DNA of 35,192 bases from Vibrio sp. Isolate32 (GTDB lineage Bacteria; Pseudomonadota; Gammaproteobacteria; Enterobacterales; Vibrionaceae). The stretch lies in the NCBI RefSeq assembly GCF_022397955.1, contig NZ_JAKEUQ010000018.1, positions 63,026 through 98,217 on the forward strand. Direction: 5' to 3'. Under the pieces are notes generated by a model. The model was given only the letters and a program-made list of their open reading frames with translations, did no database searches and was not told the DNA's origin. Both the position numbers and the translations under genes were made by a program. Shown here in pieces: positions 25,110 to 33,406 of the stretch (position 1 is its first letter; the number at the start of each line of letters is the position of its first letter).

Positions 25110-25997
25110 ATGAACAGTCGTATTACCCTGGCGCTGGAAAGTGCTCCAACAGCAATCAAAGCGCTTTTGAGTAACATCGTATTAGCAGACAACTTTGACG
25201 CGACATTGTCTCCAGAACAATTTGCCAGCCTACTGCAAGCAAGTGGTCTAGCGGATGACGAACTACGTATTGCGCTACTTCCTTTTGCCGCAGCGTATTC
25301 TTACGCTCCGTTGTCTGACTTTTATGTTGGTGCAATCGTGCGTGGTTTGTCTGGTACTCTGTATTTTGGTGCAAACCTTGAAATCGCTGGTGCTCAACTT
25401 GGCCAAACCGTTCACGCTGAGCAATCTGCAATCAGCCACGCTTGGATGAAGGGCGAGCTAGGAATCTCTGATATCACAATCAATTTCAGCCCTTGTGGTC
25501 ACTGCCGTCAATTCATGAATGAACTGACAACAGCACAAGAACTTAAAGTTCAGCTTCCACAACGCGATGAAATGTCTCTGCAAGAGTACCTACCAGACTC
25601 TTTCGGCCCTGCTGATTTAGGTGTGACAACCGGCCTAATGACTAAGCTTGATCATAAGTACTCGACCGAAGAAACAACGCCGATTGTTGTAGAAGCACTA
25701 GCAGCACTAAACCGTAGCCATGCTCCTTACACCAAAAACCTAAGTGGTGTTTCACTACAACTGACATCGGGTGAGATTTTTACGGGAGCTTACGCAGAAA
25801 ATGCAGCGTTCAACCCGAGCCTACCCCCTCTGCAAGTGGCGTTGATTCAACTGAAACTGGCTGGCTTCGATTTTGAACAAATTGAAAGTGCTGCTTTGGT
25901 TGAAATCGCAGAAGGTAGCATCAGTCACCTAGCGGATACGCAATCTACATTAGACGCGATTAATCCCGACATTCCAGTGACTTACTTAGCAATCTAA
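25110..25997 (+). CDS. cdd: Cytidine deaminase
   Basis: This zinc enzyme deaminates cytidine and deoxycytidine to the uridine forms in pyrimidine salvage. The 295-residue length is that of the large dimeric E. coli-type enzyme, with a catalytic front domain and a degenerate second domain. Catalytic residues sit exactly where expected: H102 and E104 in TVHAEQSA, and C129 and C132 in SPCGHC. A GGATTCAAC lies just before the ATG. It is preceded by a class II CRP-type promoter and followed by its own terminator, so it is a single-gene unit. Confidence 0.96.
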   Translation: MNSRITLALESAPTAIKALLSNIVLADNFDATLSPEQFASLLQASGLADDELRIALLPFAAAYSYAPLSDFYVGAIVRGLSGTLYFGANLEIAGAQLGQTVHAEQSAISHAWMKGELGISDITINFSPCGHCRQFMNELTTAQELKVQLPQRDEMSLQEYLPDSFGPADLGVTTGLMTKLDHKYSTEETTPIVVEALAALNRSHAPYTKNLSGVSLQLTSGEIFTGAYAENAAFNPSLPPLQVALIQLKLAGFDFEQIESAALVEIAEGSISHLADTQSTLDAINPDIPVTYLAI

Positions 25998-26024
25998 GTA
26001 CATCTAATTAACAACTTTTTAAAT

Positions 26025-26057
26025 AAGCAGCTCATTTTTATAGGGCTGCTTTTTTTA
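26025..26057 (+). terminator. Rho-independent terminator of cdd
   Basis: AAGCAGC (26025-26031) pairs with GCTGCTT (26045-26051) and a run of T follows on the plus strand, 27 bases after the cdd stop. Confidence 0.85.
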
Positions 26058-26081
26058 TGCTTGTAATTAACACCACAACCC

Positions 26082-26119
26082 ACGCAAACGTTTGCTTTTG
26101 TCGTTTAAATAAGTATGAT
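26082..26119 (+). promoter_or_regulatory. purT: purT promoter with PurR box
   Basis: ACGCAAACGTTTGCTT (26082-26097) matches the PurR operator consensus ACGCAAACGTTTGCGT at 14 of 16 bases. It overlaps a -35 element (TTGCTT, 26092-26097) placed 16 bases before a TATGAT -10 (26114-26119). Purine-dependent repression of purT by PurR is expected. Confidence 0.75.
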
Positions 26120-26164
26120 CATCCCGTTTTCAATCAATCGTTCAAAAGATCGGAAGGAATTTCT

Positions 26165-27340
26165 ATGTTTGGTACTGCTACTCGTGAAAATGCTACTCGT
26201 GTACTTCTATTAGGTTCAGGTGAACTTGGCAAAGAAGTGGCTATCGAGTGCCAACGTTTAGGTTTGGAAGTTATTGCTTGTGACCGTTATGCAGATGCGC
26301 CGGCTATGCAAGTCGCACATCGTAGCCATGTACTAGACATGTTAGATGGCGATGCACTTCAAGCCATTATTGAACTAGAAAAGCCAGATTACGTGGTACC
26401 TGAAATAGAAGCTATTGCCACCAGCAAGCTGGTCGAGCTTGAAGCACAAGGTTTGAATGTCGTTCCAACAGCTAACGCAACTAAGCTAACGATGAACCGT
26501 GAAGGTATTCGTCGTCTTGCAGCAGAAGAACTAAAGCTAAGCACATCCCCTTACCGCTTTGCAGACACCCTTGAAGACTTCGCTGCCGCGGTTGAATTTG
26601 TCGGCATGCCTTGCGTTGTTAAACCCGTAATGAGTTCTTCAGGCAAAGGCCAGAGCGTTATCAAAACCGAAGAAGACATCCAAAAATCGTGGGACTATGC
26701 ACAAGAAGGTGGTCGCACTGGCGCTGGGCGTGTAATCGTTGAAGGTTTCATCGAGTTTGATTACGAGATCACTCTTCTAACTGTTCGTGCAGTCGACGGT
26801 GTCCATTTCTGTGCGCCTATCGGTCACCGCCAAGAAGATGGTGATTACCGCGAATCATGGCAGCCACAGGTTATGTCAGACAACGCTCTAAAAGCGGCAC
26901 AGTACACTGCAGAGCAAGTGGTTAATGCTCTAGGTGGTCATGGTATCTTTGGTGTTGAGTTGTTCGTTAAAGGTGACCATGTGATCTTTAATGAAGTATC
27001 CCCTCGCCCACACGATACTGGTTTGGTGACATTGATGTCTCAAGACTCGTCAGAATTCGCACTGCACGTACGAGCATTTACAGGTATGCCTATCAAATCA
27101 ATTACTCAATATGGCCCATGTGCGTCTGCAGTAATCCTTGGACAAGGCAAATCAACGAACATTCGTTTTGAAGGCCTTGCAGAAGCATTAGAGGCACCAC
27201 AAACGCAAGTTCGTCTGTTTGGTAAACCAGACATCGATGGTCGTCGTCGCCTTGGTGTTGCACTAACACGCCGTAAGAGCACAGAAGCCGCGATTGAAGA
27301 TGCAATCAACAGCGCATCTAAGGTAAAAGTGATTTACTAA
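26165..27340 (+). CDS. purT: Formate-dependent phosphoribosylglycinamide formyltransferase 2
   Basis: PurT is an ATP-grasp enzyme that converts GAR, formate and ATP to formyl-GAR in purine synthesis, bypassing the folate-dependent PurN step. From the ATG at 26165 the product is 391 residues, the usual length. It shows [17 protein letters not shown] at the N-terminus, [10 protein letters not shown], the ATP-grasp loop [26 protein letters not shown] and the metal site FGVELFV...[12 protein letters not shown]. The frame is open back to 26057, but that upstream ATG sits inside the cdd terminator and ahead of the promoter, whereas 26165 has GGAAGGA eight bases upstream. It is monocistronic with a strong terminator. 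Confidence 0.96.
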   Translation: MFGTATRENATRVLLLGSGELGKEVAIECQRLGLEVIACDRYADAPAMQVAHRSHVLDMLDGDALQAIIELEKPDYVVPEIEAIATSKLVELEAQGLNVVPTANATKLTMNREGIRRLAAEELKLSTSPYRFADTLEDFAAAVEFVGMPCVVKPVMSSSGKGQSVIKTEEDIQKSWDYAQEGGRTGAGRVIVEGFIEFDYEITLLTVRAVDGVHFCAPIGHRQEDGDYRESWQPQVMSDNALKAAQYTAEQVVNALGGHGIFGVELFVKGDHVIFNEVSPRPHDTGLVTLMSQDSSEFALHVRAFTGMPIKSITQYGPCASAVILGQGKSTNIRFEGLAEALEAPQTQVRLFGKPDIDGRRRLGVALTRRKSTEAAIEDAINSASKVKVIY

Positions 27341-27372
27341 TCAGATTCTCAACTCTTGAATCTTAACGATCA

Positions 27373-27399
27373 AAAAGACGGGCGATGCGCCCGTCTTTT
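27373..27399. terminator. Bidirectional terminator between purT and tpm
   Basis: AAAAGACGGGCG (27373-27384) pairs perfectly with CGCCCGTCTTTT (27388-27399) around a 3-base loop. A-run and T-run on opposite sides let it stop convergent transcripts. Confidence 0.92.
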
Positions 27400-27432
27400 C
27401 ATTAGTGTTATCTCTTCGAAAGTAAACTGAAT

Positions 27433-28086
27433 CTAGACTTCCGATTCAATCAAATACACTTCTTCACTGAATCGAGACAAACCTTTCTTAGCAATCTTAG
27501 GATGCTCATCGTCTGCAATATCTTGATTCAATAACGTAATCTTGTAACCCGAAAACAACTGATCGATTTCCAGTTTAGGTACGCTAAACGGAGGGCCTGC
27601 CATTTCGTCTTGATCGTAGTCTAGCGTTACAAGTAGGATCTTACCGCCAGGCTTCAATAACTGCTTCAAGCGCTCTACATATTGCACTCGCATCTCAGCA
27701 GGCAAAGCGACTAAAGAAGCACGATCATAAATAATCTCGACCGGCTGAATTGGCGCAGTGAAGTAATCCCCAGTGTAAACACTCAACTCATCAAACTGAT
27801 AAAGCTCATGTTGACCGTTAATTTGAGTTACGGTTGGCGTGTAGAAATGCTCAGAGAAAAAAGCTCGAACCGCAATCTGGCTCAATTCAACACCTTGAAC
27901 GTCTTCATGTTTAGACGCAAGCCAAATCAGATCTTCACTCTTGCCACATAGAGGAACAAATACACTCTTCTCATAGCTAGGGTCCGTTGCTTTCCAAAAC
28001 TCAACCAAAAGTGGGTTTACATCTTCAAGGTGGAAACCAATTTGGTTGGCTGCCCATTTATTGTGCCAAAATTCAGGATTATTCAT
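27433..28086 (-). CDS. tpm: Thiopurine S-methyltransferase
   Basis: The 217-residue SAM-dependent methyltransferase belongs to the TPMT family. In bacteria it is linked to detoxification of thiopurines and of selenium and tellurium oxyanions by methylation. The N-terminus [17 protein letters not shown], the SAM-binding [16 protein letters not shown] near residues 43-58, [24 protein letters not shown] and [14 protein letters not shown] are all characteristic. The start at 28086 is MNNPEFW. It converges with purT at the shared terminator. Confidence 0.94.
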   Translation of the reverse strand: MNNPEFWHNKWAANQIGFHLEDVNPLLVEFWKATDPSYEKSVFVPLCGKSEDLIWLASKHEDVQGVELSQIAVRAFFSEHFYTPTVTQINGQHELYQFDELSVYTGDYFTAPIQPVEIIYDRASLVALPAEMRVQYVERLKQLLKPGGKILLVTLDYDQDEMAGPPFSVPKLEIDQLFSGYKITLLNQDIADDEHPKIAKKGLSRFSEEVYLIESEV

Positions 28087-28408
28087 CTTTCGTTCATGTT
28101 AAACAGTCATAATGTAAGGGTACAGTATAGACAAGTAAGAGCAACCTTAGCTTGGCTTAAAGTGCCAAAATGGTTTCGAATAAGACCAGAAACTGGCTAG
28201 GTTCAAAGTTCTTAAAATTTCGGAACAAACGCTTGGATTATTTGTCTATATGTTCACATTTTAAAGCAATATTAAACGTTAGAGTTGGTTTCTGTCTTAG
28301 CTAGCCCCATTTAATATGTAGTGAGTTTAGTTAAGCTTTTTACTCTTATGCGTTACTGGTTACCCCTTTTAACTACCCGTTTTTGTAACCTTGTATTTTG
28401 GAGTTTGA
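28087..28408. other. Divergent promoter region between tpm and relV
   Basis: An AT-rich 322-base gap with no gene. It must contain the promoters of both neighbours. A TTGGC/GCCAA pair near 28153-28169 is short and probably incidental. TTGGAG lies five bases ahead of the relV ATG. Confidence 0.45.
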
Positions 28409-29188
28409 ATGAGTGTATTTCTCCGTACGACGGCCCTAATGCTTCTAGTATTGAGCCGAGCGCCTGCATTCGCAGCAGCACCTGTTTCAACGAGTTCAAC
28501 TGATCAATCGCGCACAGCGTCTTCGCAAAACCAAGTTTCATCAAACGTATTCCGCCACAGCCTAAGCGGCCTATATGGCATAAAGGCATTCGACTCGCGT
28601 CCAACTCAGCCTTATACCGACTTCGACATCCTTTACAGCAAAGCTCACCAAGCACAAGCAGAGCTAGAAACGATCTGTAAAAGTACTGCTCTTCTCACTA
28701 ATTCAGACGCTCTATTTGCTGGTGTTAAATCTCAAGCTCGCGCTCAAGAGAAAATTGAATTGGAACTGGATGGGGATAACACAAAAATTACCGATCTAGC
28801 ACGCGCAACAATCATCGCTAATGATGTAGAAAGCCTAGTTGAAGTGTACGAAGTACTGAGCCGTGAAGCGGACGTAGTAAAAGTGAAAAACAAGTTTAAG
28901 TCACCAGCTGATTCTGGCTACCGTGACCTTAACCTGTTGGTTCGTTTACCAAAAACCAACATGATTGCTGAGGTTCAACTTCACTTAAAAGCGATAGCGG
29001 ATGTGAAAAGTGGCCCTGAACATGAGCTATATGAGATCATTCAAGGTATTGAGCGTCATGCCATTGCTGAAAAGCGCCCAATCAACGACATCGAAGCTGC
29101 GCAAATCAACAGCCTAAGACGCCAATCTTTAGAGCTGTACCAACAAGCATGGCAACCATACATTACGACTCATATAAAAGCGGCTTAA
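28409..29188 (+). CDS. relV: RelV-type small alarmone (ppGpp/pppGpp) synthetase
   Basis: The 259-residue protein has a RelA/SpoT synthetase-like domain (about residues 70-215), with DLARATIIANDVESL, GYRDLNLLVRLP and MIAEVQLHLKAI in order. It transfers pyrophosphate from ATP to GTP or GDP. K107, D129, R132, L150 and E188 are all present, at the positions I recall being reported as needed for activity in V. cholerae RelV. It lacks hydrolase and regulatory domains. Odd feature: the first 24 residues (basic start, hydrophobic LLVL core, then APAFA-AAP) read as a signal peptide, and a Ser/Thr/Gln linker follows. No internal ATG could give a cytosolic form with an intact domain. The position between tpm and ihfA fits what I recall of V. 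cholerae. Confidence 0.88.
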   Translation: MSVFLRTTALMLLVLSRAPAFAAAPVSTSSTDQSRTASSQNQVSSNVFRHSLSGLYGIKAFDSRPTQPYTDFDILYSKAHQAQAELETICKSTALLTNSDALFAGVKSQARAQEKIELELDGDNTKITDLARATIIANDVESLVEVYEVLSREADVVKVKNKFKSPADSGYRDLNLLVRLPKTNMIAEVQLHLKAIADVKSGPEHELYEIIQGIERHAIAEKRPINDIEAAQINSLRRQSLELYQQAWQPYITTHIKAA

Positions 29189-29224
29189 CAACAACCTTAC
29201 CGTTACTACAAAATAAAAACGAAC

Positions 29225-29246
29225 AAGGGCTGCGAATGCAGCCCTT
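29225..29246 (+). terminator. Hairpin terminator after relV
   Basis: AAGGGCTGC (29225-29233) pairs perfectly with GCAGCCCTT (29238-29246) around GAAT, 36 bases after the relV stop. The T-run is modest. Confidence 0.7.
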
Positions 29247-29556
29247 ACTCATTTCAGAAACACTCTTATAAAGTACCTTTGAAGCTTATTACTTTTAATA
29301 CAACCTGAAACGAGTATACAAACCCAATGACTTTACGTGCTAGATATACTTATCCAATAATGATTTAACAATATGTTGCATATAGAAGCCTTGGCGGCCA
29401 TTGCTTTTAAACCAGGTAATTGCTTCAATACATAATCCTATTTTTTTGCTTTTTAACACCTTTGAGTAGGAGTATGCAGTGAAACTTCAGCTGAGCTACG
29501 ATAGGATAAAAGAATGAAAACGAGAGACAAGAATAAATACGCTTATACAAACAAAA
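29247..29556. other. Non-coding stretch between relV and ihfA terminators
   Basis: About 310 bases of AT-rich sequence between two convergent terminators. I see no gene, repeat or RNA structure. Confidence 0.45.
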
Positions 29557-29577
29557 AGACCACGCTAGGCGTGGTCT
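29557..29577 (-). terminator. Rho-independent terminator of ihfA
   Basis: AGACCACGC (29557-29565) pairs with GCGTGGTCT (29569-29577), and the minus-strand transcript then runs into TTTTTG. It sits ten bases past the ihfA stop. Confidence 0.9.
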
Positions 29578-29586
29578 ATTGCTTGG

Positions 29587-29883
29587 CTACTTCTCGATTT
29601 TAATATTTTCAACTCGGGCCTTTAGTTTTTGTCCCGGTCTAAAAGTAACAACACGTCGAGCAGAAATTGGAATGTCTTCACCAGTTTTCGGGTTACGACC
29701 AGGTCGCTCGTTCTTCTCGCGAAGATCAAAGTTACCAAAACCAGACAGTTTTACCTGTTCGCCATTTTCAAGCGCTTTTCGAACTTCTTCGAAAAACACT
29801 TCAACCGTTTCCTTGGCATCCCGCTTGCTGTATCCGAGTGTCTCAAACAGGTTCTCAGCCAAATCGGCCTTCGTGAGTGCCAT
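29587..29883 (-). CDS. ihfA: Integration host factor subunit alpha
   Basis: The 98-residue DNA-bending protein pairs with Ihf[21 protein letters not shown] at the N-terminus, [13 protein letters not shown] near residues 45-57 and the DNA-minor-groove arm [20 protein letters not shown] near 62-81, with its intercalating proline, identify IHF alpha rather than HU. In most gammaproteobacteria ihfA follows pheT. Here the 580 bases upstream contain no pheT, and the next gene is the divergent zinc operon, so ihfA must use its own promoter. It has a good TGAGGAAAG-like ribosome site. Confidence 0.95.
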   Translation of the reverse strand: MALTKADLAENLFETLGYSKRDAKETVEVFFEEVRKALENGEQVKLSGFGNFDLREKNERPGRNPKTGEDIPISARRVVTFRPGQKLKARVENIKIEK

Positions 29884-30406
29884 AAAACTTTCCTCAAAGC
29901 TATGTTAATCATTGCTACTATCGACAGTAGCGCCAAAGCATTTACCGTATTCAATCAATGAGATAAGGTCGTTTACAAGGAAAGTGTATGCCAAGCTTCT
30001 GATTTTCGCCAACTTTTTTATTTCAACTGTCAGATTATTCTTTTAAATCAGAAAGATAACTCGCTCTTAATTTCACATATATGGCTAAAAAACATCTGAT
30101 TAACAGTTGTCAAATAGAACTATATTCCAATTAATATTGATAAATTGGAATTTAAAACTTTACCGGTCTAAAAAATAATTTTGAGACTTTTCTCCTATCC
30201 CCAATAAAATCAGCTACTTGATTTGATATCCATCTCAACAGAAGTTACGAAATAATCATTATTAAATATGAGATTTGTATCATTTCAGAATTTAATTCGA
30301 ATCGGTCAATGCTAACACTGATAGTGAACTGACTTTTACTGTCATTCATCTGTATTCCAATCCTATCAACCTCCCCCCTTTAGTGACGCTGTGCAGTAAG
30401 GTACAT
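29884..30406. other. AT-rich intergenic region between ihfA and the zinc operon
   Basis: About 520 bases without a gene. It must hold the ihfA promoter. A perfect 9-bp inverted repeat, ATTCCAATT/AATTGGAAT (30124-30132 with 30143-30151), stands in the middle and could be a regulator site. The high AT content would suit IHF or H-NS binding, but I cannot pick specific sites. Confidence 0.4.
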
Positions 30407-30445
30407 TTCACAGCACCATTTTGATATGTTATAACATATCAAAAT
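30407..30445 (+). promoter_or_regulatory. Zur-type promoter/operator of the zinc-starvation operon
   Basis: A 28-bp perfect palindrome (30418-30445) is centred on GATATGTTATAACATATC, which fits the gammaproteobacterial Zur box. A TTCACA -35 (30407-30412) and a TATAAC -10 (30430-30435) lie 17 bases apart. The palindrome covers the -10, so bound Zn-Zur would block RNA polymerase, and the operon would open when zinc is scarce. Confidence 0.85.
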
Positions 30446-30466
30446 AGAAGGGTTTTAGTACATAAA

Positions 30467-31681
30467 ATGAAAGATATTGAAGCGATCATTAATCACGTCA
30501 AGCAAGGATGCAAAGACAATAGCTACCTCATCCCTGGAATGATTGACGACCAAGTACACTTTCGCGAGCCAGGGTTAACCCACAAAGGCACAATCGCGAC
30601 AGAATCACGAGCCGCTGTCGCCGGTGGTATTACTAGCCATATGGAGATGCCCAACGTAAACCCCGCTACAACAACCATAGAAGCCTTAGAGCACAAGTTT
30701 GATATCGCAGCACAGAGCTCATTGGCTAACTACTCTTTTTACCTAGGTGCGACCGAGGATAATTTAGAGCAGATAAAGCAGCTCGACCCGGCCAAGCACT
30801 GCGGCATAAAAGTCTTTATGGGCGCTTCAACCGGGAACCTATTAGTCGAAGATCATCAAGCGTTGGATGCGATTTTTCATGATTCTCCGTTACTTACCGT
30901 GACCCACTGTGAAAGCGGCTCAGTGATTGCTGAAAATCAGCAACGACTCAGGAATGATGCACCCAATTTCACAATTGAAGACCACCCTATCCTAAGAGAT
31001 GACAGAGCCAGCTATGCCTCTTCTTCTTATGCCGTTGAGCTCGCTAAAAAGAACAATAGCCAACTTCGTGTATTGCATATCACTACAGAGAAAGAGTTGG
31101 CACTATTTGATAAAGGGCCAATCGAAGGCAAGCGCATAACCGCTGAAGCGTGTGTTCATCACCTTTGGTTCAGTAATGAAGAGTACCCAAGATTAGGGAA
31201 CCAAATCAAATGCAACCCAGCCATCAAATTTCCAAGCGATAGAGCAGCACTACTTGCCGCCTTTAGCACCAATCAAATAGACATCATCGCTACAGACCAT
31301 GCTCCTCACACATGGGAAGAAAAACAAGTTTCTCATGAGCAAGCGCCTGCACCTGCAGGTTTACCTCTGGTACAACACGCCCTCTTAACTCTGTTTGACC
31401 ATGTACATGCCGGAACCATGACCGTAGAGCAAGTCGTAGAGAAAACAGCACACAGACCATCCATTCGTTATGCGATACAAAACCGCGGTTATATTCGTGA
31501 AGGCTACTTCGCAGATTTAGTGCTCGTCGACCCACAAGCATCAACATTAGTTGGTGAGGAAAACAACCTTTATCAATGTGCTTGGTCTCCATTCACTGGT
31601 CACGAGTTCTCTTCCCAAATCAAACATACTTGGGTAAATGGCACCAAGGTTTATAGCAATGCAGATTCGAGCTTGATCTAA
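30467..31681 (+). CDS. Dihydroorotase paralogue (PyrC-like amidohydrolase) of a Zur-type operon
   Basis: The 404-residue amidohydrolase resembles class I dihydroorotases, which close carbamoyl-aspartate to dihydroorotate in pyrimidine synthesis. IPGMIDDQVHFREPGLTHKG is near residues 22-41, GIKVFMGAS at 113-121, H147 in THCES, H204 in LHITTE and D277 in ATDHAPH. In the usual HxH zinc motif the first histidine is replaced by glutamine (Q29, H31), a form I recall from Bacteroidetes-type enzymes. It leads the operon behind the Zur-type operator. Zur regulons often encode spare copies of zinc enzymes that need less zinc, so a replacement for the main PyrC during zinc shortage is the likely role. 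Confidence 0.87.
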   Translation: MKDIEAIINHVKQGCKDNSYLIPGMIDDQVHFREPGLTHKGTIATESRAAVAGGITSHMEMPNVNPATTTIEALEHKFDIAAQSSLANYSFYLGATEDNLEQIKQLDPAKHCGIKVFMGASTGNLLVEDHQALDAIFHDSPLLTVTHCESGSVIAENQQRLRNDAPNFTIEDHPILRDDRASYASSSYAVELAKKNNSQLRVLHITTEKELALFDKGPIEGKRITAEACVHHLWFSNEEYPRLGNQIKCNPAIKFPSDRAALLAAFSTNQIDIIATDHAPHTWEEKQVSHEQAPAPAGLPLVQHALLTLFDHVHAGTMTVEQVVEKTAHRPSIRYAIQNRGYIREGYFADLVLVDPQASTLVGEENNLYQCAWSPFTGHEFSSQIKHTWVNGTKVYSNADSSLI

Positions 31682-31762
31682 GGTACAAATCACTCTCCAA
31701 CAATGAGGCTGTCATTCGAGCGCTAGTTCACCAGTTATTACCATCAATAAAAAGAAATCAAT

Positions 31763-32323
31763 ATGTTAAGAAGAAACCCTAACGGCCATATGCCAAACGT
31801 ATCGGAAACCGCCTTCATTGATCCAACCGCCATTATTTGTGGCAAGGTGATCATTGAAGATAACGTGTTCATTGGTCCTTATGCCGTGATACGTTCCGAT
31901 GAGGTTAATGAACACGGCGATATGGAAGCCATCGTGATTAAGCGAGACACCAATATTCAAGATGGTGTGGTTATTCATTCAACAGCTGGTGCCGCAGTGA
32001 CCATAGGAGAACGTTCCTCTGTCGCTCACCGTTCCATTATCCATGGGCCTTGTGAAGTCAGTGACGATGTCTTTATCGGCTTCAACTCTGTCGTTTTCAA
32101 TGCCGTCATTGGTAAAGGTTGCGTGATTCGTCATAACTGCGTGGTGGACGGACTCGACCTTCCCGAAAATTTTCATGTACCACCGATGACCAACATAGGT
32201 TCAAGCTTTGATCTAAACAGCATTTCAAAAGTACCACCAGAATACTCGGCGTTTTCAGAATCGGTTGTCTCTGCCAACCATACTCTTGTTCAAGGCTATA
32301 GAAGGATTGCTAATGAACTCTAA
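31763..32323 (+). CDS. Gamma-class carbonic anhydrase-like hexapeptide-repeat protein
   Basis: The 186-residue protein is a left-handed beta-helix of isoleucine/valine hexapeptide turns (CGKVIIEDNVFIGPYAVIRSD and so on). Histidines H72 (DGVVIHS), H89 and H94 (SVAHRSIIHG) stand where gamma-carbonic anhydrases hold their metal. Some members of this group work with iron or cobalt instead of zinc. It lies 81 bases after the dihydroorotase paralogue and overlaps the next gene by 11 bases, so it belongs to the Zur-type operon. I infer a back-up hydratase able to replace a zinc beta-type enzyme under zinc limitation. Activity is not proven, since hexapeptide proteins of CaiE/PaaY type look alike. 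Confidence 0.82.
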   Translation: MLRRNPNGHMPNVSETAFIDPTAIICGKVIIEDNVFIGPYAVIRSDEVNEHGDMEAIVIKRDTNIQDGVVIHSTAGAAVTIGERSSVAHRSIIHGPCEVSDDVFIGFNSVVFNAVIGKGCVIRHNCVVDGLDLPENFHVPPMTNIGSSFDLNSISKVPPEYSAFSESVVSANHTLVQGYRRIANEL

Positions 32324-33326
32324 TAAGTCCCCCTTGATTGGGATTCCGACCAACATTATTACTGGGTTTCTCGGAGTAGGAAAAACCACCGCGATTCTTA
32401 ACTTAATGAAGCACAAACCAGCCGATGAGAATTGGGCTATTTTGGTGAATGAGTTTGGTGAAATTGGCGTTGATGGAAGTTTATTCGAAGGCAAGCAAAC
32501 CAAACAGCAGCAAGTTTTTATTCGCGAACTACCGGGTGGCTGCATGTGTTGTGCAGCTGGGCTACCCATGCAGATAGCACTCAATCAATTGCTTTCAGAG
32601 GCGAAGCCAGACCGCTTGCTGATTGAGCCTACTGGGCTTGGCCACCCAAAAGAAGTGTTAGAAGTATTATCTTCTGAACATTATCGTAAAGTGCTGTCAC
32701 TGCAAAAGAACATCACCTTGGTAGATGCTCGCAAGCTGTCTGATACTCGTTATTCTGACCACGATACTTTCAACCAACAAATTACCATTGCGGATACGAT
32801 CGTCGGCAATAAAGTAGACCTTTATAACAAGGTTGATGCAGAAATGCTTGCCGAGTACGTTGCTCAGGTTTGTCACCCTGACACTAAGCTGATCTTTGCT
32901 CATCACGGTAAGATCCCATACGAAGAGTTTGATGGAAGCAGTAGTTTTTATCAACACCAAGCTCATGGGCACCATCACCACCATGATCACAAACAAGATA
33001 AGCCACTTGCATCTGAACTCCCGATGCCAGAAAGCGGCATGCTCAAAGCGACCAACCAAGGCGAAGGCTTCGAGAGTATTGGCTGGCGATTTGCAGCCGA
33101 TAAACTGTTTGACCACCAGCGTTTACGACACTTTCTAGTCGGCTTGAAAGTTGAACGTATGAAGGCTGTGTTCATTACTCCAAATGGTATTTTTGGCTAC
33201 AACTTAACGGAGGATGGTTTGACAGAATCAGAACTCGATGAGTGTAGTGAAACCAGAATTGAGGTAATTGGTCAGGGCATAGAGAGTGATCTCGAAAGCC
33301 ACCTTCTAGAATGTCTTGTTAACTAA
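32313..33326 (+). CDS. COG0523-family GTPase, putative zinc metallochaperone (ZigA/YciC-like)
   Basis: The 337-residue G3E GTPase shows Walker A GFLGVGKTT (18-26), the metal-binding CxCC in GGCMCC (C77, C79, C80), a Walker B-like EPTGLGHP and base-recognition NKVD (166-169). Between the GTPase and C-terminal domains lies a histidine-rich stretch near 215-227, a known metal-buffering feature of this family. COG0523 proteins are thought to deliver zinc to client enzymes when it is scarce. The start at 32313 is chosen because GAAGGA lies upstream and the ATG overlaps the end of the carbonic anhydrase gene by 11 bases; the frame is open to 32265 but without a good site. A bidirectional terminator follows. 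Confidence 0.9.
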   Translation: MNSNKSPLIGIPTNIITGFLGVGKTTAILNLMKHKPADENWAILVNEFGEIGVDGSLFEGKQTKQQQVFIRELPGGCMCCAAGLPMQIALNQLLSEAKPDRLLIEPTGLGHPKEVLEVLSSEHYRKVLSLQKNITLVDARKLSDTRYSDHDTFNQQITIADTIVGNKVDLYNKVDAEMLAEYVAQVCHPDTKLIFAHHGKIPYEEFDGSSSFYQHQAHGHHHHHDHKQDKPLASELPMPESGMLKATNQGEGFESIGWRFAADKLFDHQRLRHFLVGLKVERMKAVFITPNGIFGYNLTEDGLTESELDECSETRIEVIGQGIESDLESHLLECLVN

Positions 33327-33351
33327 ATTAGCCCTATCGACAATTAAAACT

Positions 33352-33386
33352 AAAGCCCTATGAACTAGACATCCATAGGGCTTTTT
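33352..33386. terminator. Bidirectional terminator between the zinc operon and the transporter gene
   Basis: AAAGCCCTATG (33352-33362) pairs with CATAGGGCTTT (33374-33384) around an 11-base loop, with T-run on the plus strand and A-rich left foot. Confidence 0.88.
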
Positions 33387-33406
33387 AGACGTTGAAGTAA
33401 ACATCA

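Noticed and set aside
26057..26164. 36-codon N-terminal extension of purT
   Set aside because: The upstream ATG is in the cdd terminator, before the PurR box and promoter. The ATG at 26165 has a strong ribosome site and gives the usual PurT length.
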